Positions 1 to 5,742 of a stretch of 8,342 bases of DNA are shown piece after piece; positions within the stretch are counted from its first letter, which is position 1, and every line of letters begins with the position of its first letter. A program made the translations under genes and the position numbers. The notes under the pieces are model-generated. The model worked only from the letters and a program-made list of their open reading frames with translations, was not told the origin of the DNA and ran no database searches. The stretch spans positions 1-8,342 of the forward strand of contig JBDTMC010000356.1 in the NCBI GenBank assembly GCA_039934475.1, written 5' to 3'. The DNA comes from JBDTMC01 sp039934475 (GTDB lineage: Bacteria; Acidobacteriota; Terriglobia; Bryobacterales; Bryobacteraceae).

Positions 1-430
1 TGATAAAGGAGCCTTGCACGTTGCGTTGAACCACCACTGTGATTGCCGGGGTCGTCGCTGCACTCAGGGTAACGCCGGAGACAGTGGAAGGAAAGGAGAC
101 TGTCACGGTGTCAATTGCGGTTCCCCCAAATCCGTTCAATCTGGCGTAGGCACAGGGCGCCCGGCCGTCGGTGGTGGTACACGTAAAGGATGCCGCAGGC
201 GATCCGGTTGCGAACGGATTGGCCGCTGTGGCGTTGGTGCCGTTGGAGATGCTCATGATGCCGGCTTGGGCTGCCGAGTCGGCGGCGGTTTGCGCCATTT
301 GCCACTGGGCGTAGATCTGCGAGCCATCAATGGCCAAGCCCAGGACGCCGAGCAGGAAAATGCTCATGGCCACGATCAGCAGCAGGAGCGCCTGACCGGA
401 TTCGCCGCGGCTTGAATCGTGCGGTTGCAT
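1..430 (-). CDS. Tad/TadG-like Flp pilus-assembly protein, 3' end cut by window edge
   Basis: The reading frame opens at the ATG at 430 and stays open for 143 codons to the left edge, so it is partial. Residues 12-57 form one hydrophobic helix (about 14-34) that starts GQALLLLIV and is followed by GLAIDGSQIYA and then QTAADSAAQAG. This is the layout of the Tad domain of TadE/TadG-like Flp pilus proteins (PF13400), which sit in the inner membrane with a periplasmic C-terminus. The remaining visible part is Ser/Thr/Ala rich, with two cysteines (84, 93), and is probably periplasmic. Unlike its two upstream neighbours it lacks Glu five residues after the Gly, as is usual for TadG. The start is fixed by context: TAATG overlaps the stop of the preceding gene by one base, suggesting translational coupling. 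Whether a von Willebrand domain follows cannot be seen. Confidence 0.82.
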   Translation of the reverse strand, partial: MQPHDSSRGESGQALLLLIVAMSIFLLGVLGLAIDGSQIYAQWQMAQTAADSAAQAGIMSISNGTNATAANPFATGSPAASFTCTTTDGRAPCAYARLNGFGGTAIDTVTVSFPSTVSGVTLSAATTPAITVVVQRNVQGSFI

Positions 431-858
431 TAAAATGCGATGATTCCCTGGCTGGAACTGCCTAGCCTCGGCGTCATGGGGAAATACGTAATCCATGCAT
501 CGTAGGGATACACCACCTTTACAATGACATTGTCGCCAGGGGTGTTCGTTCCGTCCGGGTACGTGACGGTTATGACGAGGTTACTCGTGTTCAGCAGCCC
601 AGCCGAGGCGAAGTTTTTGACGACGGCAACAACCTGGGCCGGATTGCCAGCCGGGCCGCTGGGGCCACTCACTCCGCTTCCAGTTCTGGTAGAGCCGTGT
701 AGACATGCGTAGCGGACTCCCGCGCGGGCAGAATTGGCGATCGTAGTGTAAACCAGCAGCATACGGCTGACCTCCAACACGCTCAGCATGATGCAAATCG
801 TAATTACAGCTACGATGGCGAATTCGACGAGTACCTGACCGCGCTGCTTTGCTCTCAT
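430..858 (-). CDS. TadE-like minor pseudopilin (second of two)
   Basis: The product is 142 residues and starts MRAKQRGQVLVEFA. The short basic leader, then G7-Q8 with Glu at +5 (E12) and a hydrophobic helix (about 9-35), is the TadE pattern (PF07811). TadE-like pseudopilins are cleaved by the Tad prepilin peptidase and take part in Flp pilus assembly at the inner membrane. The helix is followed by NSARAGVRYAC, the conserved post-helix stretch of TadE proteins. The frame is open upstream to 1044, but that part overlaps the preceding gene and reads as a shadow of it. The ATG at 858 overlaps the upstream stop as ATGA and has a GAGG-type ribosome site in the end of the upstream gene, so this start is strongly preferred. 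Its stop at 430-432 overlaps the next start as TAATG. Confidence 0.88.
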   Translation of the reverse strand: MRAKQRGQVLVEFAIVAVITICIMLSVLEVSRMLLVYTTIANSARAGVRYACLHGSTRTGSGVSGPSGPAGNPAQVVAVVKNFASAGLLNTSNLVITVTYPDGTNTPGDNVIVKVVYPYDAWITYFPMTPRLGSSSQGIIAF

Positions 859-1397
859 TGCTGCATCCTCATCACGGCCCGTTGATGGATGGTTGTAGCC
901 GGAAGGGTAAGATGGATCCCCAGCTTGGGGAAATCCCACGCCGGAATGAATGGCTGGTAGGTATAAGTAACGTCGATGGAACCGAGAACGTAGTCTGCCG
1001 GTTCCGGATCGGCGGGAGGCGGCTGAGTTCCCGTGCCGGTGCAAGCGACCGTGCCGTTATCGTTGGTGCACACCCTGACCACAAGACTGGCGCGATTAAG
1101 GAGCGCGGAGATGTCGGCGGCGACGAGCGTGGTGATCTGCGCGGCCGTGGGCGTGGTTGGAGCGCCCACCGACGCAGCGCCCATGGTCAGGTACTGCGCA
1201 CCCGTGCGGGCTCCGCCGGCGATGGTAATCCAGGCAAAGATAAATCCCCCGAAGTTAACGGTGTTCAAGATGAGGAGGAATAGCATTGGCAGGATGAGGG
1301 CAAACTCGACCAGTGATTGTCCCGATGATCGGCGAGGAGGCCTCAAGGCTTCGCGCCAGCTACTGTTCACAACGAGCCACAAGCCTTTGGAGTGCAT
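855..1397 (-). CDS. TadE-like minor pseudopilin (first of two)
   Basis: The product is 180 residues. A 26-residue basic leader ends at G26, followed by QSLVEFALILPMLF, which gives Glu at +5 (E31) after the presumed prepilin peptidase site and a hydrophobic helix to about residue 60. The post-helix GGARTGAQYLTMG matches the TadE family (PF07811). The C-terminal region is probably periplasmic and has two cysteines nine residues apart (C110, C119) that could form a disulfide, and a Pro-rich PPPADPEP linker. The start at 1397 has GCGGAG five to seven bases upstream. The gene lies 35 bases after the pilin gene on the same strand and overlaps the next gene by four bases (ATGA), so all belong to one operon. 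The expected role is a minor pilin or pilus-assembly factor for the Flp fibre. Confidence 0.88.
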   Translation of the reverse strand: MHSKGLWLVVNSSWREALRPPRRSSGQSLVEFALILPMLFLLILNTVNFGGFIFAWITIAGGARTGAQYLTMGAASVGAPTTPTAAQITTLVAADISALLNRASLVVRVCTNDNGTVACTGTGTQPPPADPEPADYVLGSIDVTYTYQPFIPAWDFPKLGIHLTLPATTIHQRAVMRMQQ

Positions 1398-1432
1398 GGA
1401 TTCTCCGCTCTATTAGGGGTCGCGGCGCGCCG

Positions 1433-1636
1433 TTAGCTCATGGAAGCCGGGAATTTCGCTACGATATGCACGTACGCCAAGCTGATCTTCGCGGCAAGAC
1501 CGGACATCGCCACGATGGCCGCGAGGGAGATCAGCGCCACCACCAATGCGTACTCGACGAGGTCCTGGCCACCCTCCTCCATCCTGGACAGGAGTAGCCG
1601 CGCCCTCCGGCAGAATCTCAAAGTGAGATGCTTCAT
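1433..1636 (-). CDS. flp: Flp/Fap-type major pilin prepilin
   Basis: The product is 67 residues, a normal Flp pilin length. A basic leader ends in RMEEGG, and GQDLVEYALVVALISL follows. Cleavage between G23 and Q24 by the Tad prepilin peptidase would give a 44-residue mature pilin with the diagnostic Glu5-Tyr6 pair (E28, Y29) and one long hydrophobic helix (about 26-50). Flp subunits polymerise into the thin adhesive Tad pilus. I chose the ATG at 1636 because GGAGGA lies ten bases upstream; a GTG at 1672 would only add residues unlike a leader. It is the first gene of the minus-strand operon and is followed by two TadE-like genes and a Tad-domain gene. The secretion ATPase, secretin and peptidase genes are not in the window and would be expected to the left. 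Confidence 0.92.
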   Translation of the reverse strand: MKHLTLRFCRRARLLLSRMEEGGQDLVEYALVVALISLAAIVAMSGLAAKISLAYVHIVAKFPASMS

Positions 1637-1872
1637 AGCACGCGATTCCTCCAGTGTCGGCGGTGCACGCACGTAGCCATTCGCCGGGAGGCTTTAAGTC
1701 ATGGGTTTGACTGGGGTTAAGTAACTTATCGAGATGGAGTCTTGGGGCTATAGTGCGCGCTGGAGTACAGGACGCCAGTGAACGTAAATACCACATAACA
1801 ATCCAACGCCAGACGAGTGGCTTATGAAATGCTGCGGAATGTCACGTTTGCGTACAGAGGAACTGTTACTAC
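1637..1872. other. Divergent intergenic region between pilin operon and glycosyltransferase gene
   Basis: These 236 bases separate the minus-strand pilin operon from the plus-strand membrane protein, so they should contain both promoters. The stretch is richer in A/T than the flanking genes. I see no pair of boxes at good spacing on either strand: a plus-strand TTGACT at 1707-1712 lacks a matching -10 at 16-18 bases, and I found no -24/-12 sigma-54 pair upstream of the pilin. A ribosome site AGAGGA (1856-1861) serves the plus-strand gene. Confidence 0.5.
1647..1652 (-). promoter_or_regulatory. Shine-Dalgarno site of the flp pilin gene
   Basis: GGAGGA on the minus strand lies ten bases before the ATG at 1636. 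It decides the start of the pilin against an upstream in-frame GTG at 1672, and its strength fits a highly translated major pilin. Confidence 0.7.
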
Positions 1873-3540
1873 ATGCTTCTCCTCGAGACCGGCGTTACCG
1901 TAATTGCCGTTCTGCTGGCGCTTTGTTGGCCGCGCCTGGGTTCGCGATGGTTCGCGAGTGCAGAGTCGCTGTTCCAACCCCTGGCGCGGCGGCGTCGACT
2001 ATCGGTGATCACCGTCGGCTGTTCTGCGTTACTGATTCGCCTGGCGATCCTGCCGGTGATCCCCATTCCCGAACCGCAAATCCACGATGAGTTCAGTTAT
2101 CTGCTGGCGGCGGACACGTTCGCCTCGGGTCGGCTGACGAATCCGACCCATCCGATGTGGAAACATCTCGAGAGCTTTCACATCAGCCATCAGCCAACAT
2201 ACATGTCGATGTATTTCCCAGGACAGGGATTGGTACTGGCCGCCGGACAGGCACTGACGGGCCGCCCATGGTACGGAGTGTGGCTCAGTGCCGGGCTGAT
2301 GTGCGCCGCGATCTGTTGGATGCTGCAGGGTTGGCTGCCGCCCGGTTGGGCCCTGTTCGGCGGCGCCCTCGCCGTGGTGCGACTGGGAGTCTTCAGTTAC
2401 TGGGTGAACTCCTACTATGGCGGGGCGGTCGCCGCGTTGGGCGGGGCTTTGGTGCTGGGCGCCCTGCCGCGTATCCAGCGTGCGTATCGCATCCGCGATG
2501 GCCTTGTGATGGCGACCGGTGTGGCGATTCTGGCAAGCACCCGACCCTATGAAGGTCTCCTGGTATGTGCCCCGGCTATCGTCGCCGCTCTTTGGGCGGT
2601 GATCCCGCGTTCAGGCGTCCTTGTCAAACTGCTGGCGCCTGCTACGCTCTTGATCACGGCGGCGGGCCTGCTCGGATACTACGATTATCGGGTATTCGGG
2701 AATCCCTTAACCCTGCCTTACGAATTGAACCGGGCGACCTATGCATCGGCGCCCGTCTTCCTTTGGCAGGCGGCCCGGCCAGAGCCTCAGTACCGGCACG
2801 CGGTGATGCGCGATTTCTACACCAATTGGGAGCTGAGCTACTACCGCGAAGCCCGCACGCCGATGGGATTTGCGAAGCGGACCGGCAGCAAAGCGGCGAC
2901 AAGCCTGGTCTTTGTTTGCGGGGCACTGTTCCTGCCTGCTCTGGTGATGCTTCCGTGGGTGATCCGAGACCGTCATTTCCACTACCTGATCGCCGCAGCG
3001 GCGATCTTCGCGCTCGGTCTGACAGTGAATGCGTGGTTATTCCCCCACTACCTGGCGCCGTTCCTGGCGGGTTTCTATGCCATTCTTCTCCAGTGTCTGA
3101 GGCATCTCCGCGCCTGGAAGGGGTCCGGACGGACGCTGGTGCGTTTGATGGTAGTGATGTGTCTGGTCTTGGCGGGCCTGCGTCTTTTCGCGGGTCCACT
3201 CCACCTGCCCATAGAGCGTTGGCCTACCATGTGGTCCGGGACTGAGCCTTTCGGTCTGGCGCAAGCTGCAGTGGCGGCCAAGCTGGCCAGTTACCCTGGA
3301 AAGCAACTCGCGATTGTTCGATATGCGCCTTCGCACGATGCCTTTGTCGATTGGGTATATAACGCGGCCGATATCGATCGATCCCACGTGGTGTGGGCGC
3401 GAGAGATGGGACCGAACGAGAACCTCGACCTGACCGGCTATTTTCGCGATCGCACGGCGTGGCTCGTGGAGCCGGATGCGCTACCTCCCCGTGTGACTCT
3501 GTGGGTGCAGCGGCCAGGCGCGGCGGGCGAAGAGCCATGA
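1873..3540 (+). CDS. Polytopic membrane protein, probable GT-C family glycosyltransferase
   Basis: The product is 555 residues. It begins with a hydrophobic helix (about 5-20), followed by a second (about 44-64) and then PQIHDEFSYLLAADTF. The acidic pair D72-E73 in the first external loop is where GT-C glycosyltransferases (ArnT/PMT-like, using polyprenyl-phosphate sugars) carry their catalytic acid. Further hydrophobic segments lie near 118-150, 158-200, 228-268, 343-363, 370-410 and 422-440. A soluble tail of about 115 residues follows, probably periplasmic. Conserved-looking motifs include RLTNPTHPMW, SYYGGA and STRPYEG; I recall this type as common in Acidobacteria, but acceptor and sugar are unknown. 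AGAGGA lies eleven bases before the ATG. It is monocistronic and divergent from the pilin operon. The sequence shows no damage. Membrane topology and the GT-C call are inference from motif and hydrophobicity. Confidence 0.75.
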   Translation: MLLLETGVTVIAVLLALCWPRLGSRWFASAESLFQPLARRRRLSVITVGCSALLIRLAILPVIPIPEPQIHDEFSYLLAADTFASGRLTNPTHPMWKHLESFHISHQPTYMSMYFPGQGLVLAAGQALTGRPWYGVWLSAGLMCAAICWMLQGWLPPGWALFGGALAVVRLGVFSYWVNSYYGGAVAALGGALVLGALPRIQRAYRIRDGLVMATGVAILASTRPYEGLLVCAPAIVAALWAVIPRSGVLVKLLAPATLLITAAGLLGYYDYRVFGNPLTLPYELNRATYASAPVFLWQAARPEPQYRHAVMRDFYTNWELSYYREARTPMGFAKRTGSKAATSLVFVCGALFLPALVMLPWVIRDRHFHYLIAAAAIFALGLTVNAWLFPHYLAPFLAGFYAILLQCLRHLRAWKGSGRTLVRLMVVMCLVLAGLRLFAGPLHLPIERWPTMWSGTEPFGLAQAAVAAKLASYPGKQLAIVRYAPSHDAFVDWVYNAADIDRSHVVWAREMGPNENLDLTGYFRDRTAWLVEPDALPPRVTLWVQRPGAAGEEP

Positions 3541-3561
3541 TTTCAGCAGAATCCTGCAGAA

Positions 3562-3954
3562 CTACGATTCTAACCGAAGGCTGCTTGCACGGTTCCATCG
3601 CAGTCTGCGGCCGGTGAGCAGAGATTCCATGACCATGCCGAGCACGATGTTGGTTCCCTGGCCCGCTTCCACAAGCGCGTTCGGTTCCTTGCGGCTCGCG
3701 ACGCACGCCAGGAAATTGCGGACGTGGCTGAGGGTTGCGAAGCTGAAGCTGCCGGGACTCCTTCGCTCAGCGCTGGGCTTGATGTCAATCGCGGCGGACT
3801 CCGGATACAGCGCGTACCATTCGCGTCCCACGTCGAGACGGGCTTTATTGCCGTGGATTTGCTTGATTTGGTCGTCGCAGGAGTTGCAGTGCATCGCCTT
3901 GTATCCGAGGCTCGCTTCGCTAATCGCCCGATCCGTGAATCGGCCAAAACTGCA
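3562..3954 (-). pseudogene. C-terminal remnant of a Gfo/Idh/MocA-family oxidoreductase
   Basis: The frame is open from 3954 down to a stop at 3562, 130 residues, without a credible start. It reads like the C-terminal third of a Gfo/Idh/MocA NAD(P)-dependent sugar or inositol dehydrogenase: a strand region (KQIHGNKARLDVGREWYALY), then HVRNFLACVASRKEPNA, the family's conserved helix in which a short return to the Rossmann face occurs, and the ending TGRRLRWNRASS. The N-terminal nucleotide-binding domain (about 200 residues or more, with GxGxxG) is missing; sequence upstream of 3954 is unrelated and leads into a mobile-element remnant. The fragment therefore looks truncated by a rearrangement. 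It converges on the intact glycosyltransferase gene, with only 21 bases between the ends. I am sure of the family, less of the exact break point. Confidence 0.75.
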
Positions 3955-4021
3955 TCAAACACGGAGGCGAGAGACTCGGAGAAGAAGCGCCACCGTGAAT
4001 TGGAGGAGGGCTAGAACGACA

Positions 4022-4306
4022 ATGCCGACAACCGAAAGGCGGGAGCAGTCGCTCACAAAGGTCGCGGCGAACTATCTTCAGAACTACAAGCTGAAGCATC
4101 ACTCGGGAGTGTTCGCCGAGGACGCCATCGGCCACGCCACCCGCCATCTTGGTGCGAAGTTGAAACGCGCGAAGGGCTTGGAGCTGAAGGCTGGTCCAGC
4201 CGTGGGGAAGGCGTACTCTTCCGACCAGAAGACCGAATTCCTAAACATCGGGATCGACACCTCGCCCAACAAGGTAACGAGCCGGCGCGAGCGCATTTCG
4301 CGGTAG
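4022..4306 (+). pseudogene. Tyrosine recombinase/phage integrase remnant with internal deletion
   Basis: A 94-codon frame starts at the ATG at 4022, with a strong GGAGGAGGG ribosome site at 4002-4010. Residues about 9-38 (VAANYLQNYKLKHH, then FAEDAIGHATRHLG) resemble the N-terminal SAM-like core-binding domain of tyrosine integrases. Residues about 41-73 (KLKRAKGLELK, then VGKAYSSDQKTEFL) resemble the linker into the catalytic domain, where GKAYSxxEK-type sequence is usual. Most of the core-binding domain between these parts is missing, and none of the R-H-R-Y catalytic residues is present. After about 4250 the frame only reads through the antisense of a transposase fragment, so the true remnant probably ends there. 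The family call rests on remembered similarity and is moderate. A small intact gene of unknown function is the alternative. Confidence 0.4.
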
Positions 4307-4383
4307 CGCGCCTGATGGCCGCACGAACGCACAATGCTACGCTGATCGACCGTAAGCTCGGGGAACTGTAGCAACTCAATCAC
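4250..4383 (-). pseudogene. N-terminal remnant of an ISKra4-like transposase
   Basis: Reading from the GTG at 4383, the frame gives ELLQFPELTVDQRSI and then CGHQARYREMRSRRLVTLLGEV. This matches the zinc-binding-type N-terminal portion of ISKra4-family transposases, where LLQFPxPxxDQR is followed by CxCGxxAxYRELRSKxxxTxxGxxE. Similarity stops after about position 4255: the expected second Cys pair (YxCPxC) and GQFPxDxxLDIE are absent, and so is the DDE catalytic domain. The first Cys of the CxC pair is also lost (VRSCG). Just upstream, a different frame (4376-4455) gives EETTEAIQSEVAHEVTALLGRIF, which may be the true start of the transposase separated by a deletion, or the end of the DUF6788 gene. 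This is a dead fragment of an insertion sequence. Confidence 0.55.
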
Positions 4384-4912
4384 CGAAGATGCGCCCCAAC
4401 AGAGCGGTTACTTCGTGTGCGACCTCCGACTGGATCGCTTCGGTCGTTTCTTCCCTGCGGTGTGAGCGTATCCTCAACCGGCCGGGTGCGGCAGATGTTC
4501 TCGTTGGTATCCACCAGTTCACGGCTCAGTTCCTGATAAGGTCGAAACTCTGCGATCTCACATTCTGCCTTGCGTTGAGCGGCCACGGTAGGGAAAGGTC
4601 TCAGTAACAGTCTTGCCGTCCACTATGTAGGTGAGTCTCAGGTTCGGGCCATGCCCTGGATCGTCAGGCTTATGGCAATGGCATTTCGGATTGCCGCACC
4701 GGCCTCTGGTCGCAGAAATCGACTCCGGGCGGAAATCGCCCAATTGGGCGATTTGATCGATCAGCCGGGCACGGCGATTTTCCGAATCGGGAAGAGCATC
4801 GGGCAGGCTCCAGGTCTAAAGCTGCGGATTTCGCCTCCAGATTCCATTGCGAAATGATCCGGTTGAGCTCGGGGGCCGAAACCGCTTTACTATTACTTTC
4901 TAGATTGCTTAA
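4376..4912 (-). pseudogene. DUF6788-family, transposase-associated small protein, frameshifted
   Basis: The product can be read only by changing frame. From 4815 to about 4590 it reads ENRRARLIDQIAQLGDFRPES, then RGRCGNPKCHCHKPDDPGHGP and LTYIVDGKTVTETFP. This is the characteristic Cys-His cluster (CGxPxCxC, HGP) followed by the KTVT strand of DUF6788 proteins. At about 4585-4595 the frame shifts to AAQRKAECEIAEFRPYQELSR and LVDTNENICRTRPVE. At about 4452-4460 it shifts again to a segment ending at 4376. A further open frame (4912-4815, KAVSAPELNRIISQWNLEAK) may be the N-terminus in a third frame but has no start codon. DUF6788 genes commonly lie directly before ISKra4-like transposases, which is what is seen here. 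There are at least two frameshifts, so it is not functional unless the sequence has errors. Confidence 0.65.
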
Positions 4913-5742
4913 TCAGTGGACTCTTGCCTCTTTACAGCAGTTTTGCCGTAATCGGTACACTAGACGATTCTGGCATTTTGCACGCAGCCTGTAGCGGTGA
5001 TCGCGATTTACGTTTGCCCGACGACGCGCAGGTCAATGCATCCGACGGAAACAATCACAGAAGAGCCGGGGGTATACGGAATGAGTCTCAAAGGCAAAAT
5101 GCGGATCGGACGGGCGAGCGGCCAGTCGATGACTCCCTCGATCTTCGGAGCCGCACGGCGGATGCGCCATAGTCCCTACGAATCGAGGCACTCGACGTCG
5201 ACCTCTTGACTGGGCTCGGCACGATCCAATCGCCGAAACTTCGCCTGCAAGAAGATAGGGCCCTTGGAGGAGACGCTAGTCTTCGTGCAGTAACTAAGCC
5301 GGCGTCAACCGCGACGCTGCCACGACAGAACGCCGACCCGCGCAGCAAGCGGCGACCTTTTAGGGCCAGGTTGTCGGGGGTGCATTAGCTGCCTATTCAA
5401 GGTCCAATCTTGCCGCTTGCCCGGAACGATCCCGCGGAAAGCTGAGGGCCCTTTGGGGGAATTCAGCGTGTCGGGTGCGCCGGCAAAGTCACTGCACCTG
5501 CACATGGGTGTAAATCAAGGCAGCCCAGTAGGGCGCAGAGACCTCCCCACTATCATCACGACCGTGGTATCAAGATTGCTATTACTTCTGGCAGTATACT
5601 CTCACTTTCCTTCAGCTATGCCGGTGCGTCAAAACCGGAACTAAGATTCATCCCTCAGGGAGCCGGGCCTCTTCCGCTAGGGTTCCTGGCTTTTCTACTT
5701 CATTGAGACGATCAAATTCTGCACTGAAACAGGTCACTTTCC
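4913..5742. other. Long region without a supportable gene
   Basis: About 830 bases separate the DUF6788 remnant from the hydrolase gene. Short open frames exist on both strands (for example 4997-5209 plus, 5417-5644 plus, 5305-5505 minus), but none has recognisable family sequence, good composition and a ribosome site together. The stretch 5560-5690 has hydrophobic readings in two plus frames (LLLLLAVYSHF, and ITSGSILSLSFSYAG), which could be a worn signal-peptide region. The rest may be decayed coding sequence like its neighbours. A -10-like TATACT is at 5595-5600 and a hairpin is at 5661-5691 (listed separately). No tRNA, CRISPR array or clear inverted repeat was seen. Confidence 0.5.
5661..5694 (+). 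terminator. Terminator-like hairpin in the leader of the hydrolase gene
   Basis: AGCCGGG (5661-5667) can pair with CCTGGCT (5685-5691), seven pairs including one G-U, with a possible inner CCT/AGG extension. A TTTTCTACTT tract starts at the base of the stem. It lies about 50 bases before the ATG at 5743, so it is either the terminator of something upstream or a leader structure of the hydrolase transcript. The call rests on shape alone. Confidence 0.3.

Noticed and set aside
14..415. Plus-strand 133-codon frame at the left edge
   Set aside because: It is the antisense shadow of the Tad-domain gene and is rich in Gly/Arg/Cys, with no family similarity.
1707..1735. TTGACT box as the promoter of the glycosyltransferase gene
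   Set aside because: No acceptable -10 sequence at 16-18 bases.
3614..4021. Plus-strand 230-codon frame across 3614-4306 as one protein
   Set aside because: Its first 136 codons are antisense to the clear Gfo/Idh/MocA remnant and are low-quality sequence; only the part from 4022 looks real.
4099..4383. A 94-codon minus-strand frame as one intact gene
   Set aside because: Only its first part resembles a transposase. The rest is antisense to the integrase-like remnant and has no family resemblance.
5400..5560. Minus-strand ALIYTHVQVQ reading as the C-terminus of another integrase
   Set aside because: The TTMIYTHV-like match is only a few residues, and no catalytic motifs are found upstream in any frame.
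5417..5644. Plus-strand 75-codon frame with a hydrophobic stretch as a small membrane protein
   Set aside because: There is no ribosome site, no family similarity, and a neighbouring frame is equally hydrophobic.
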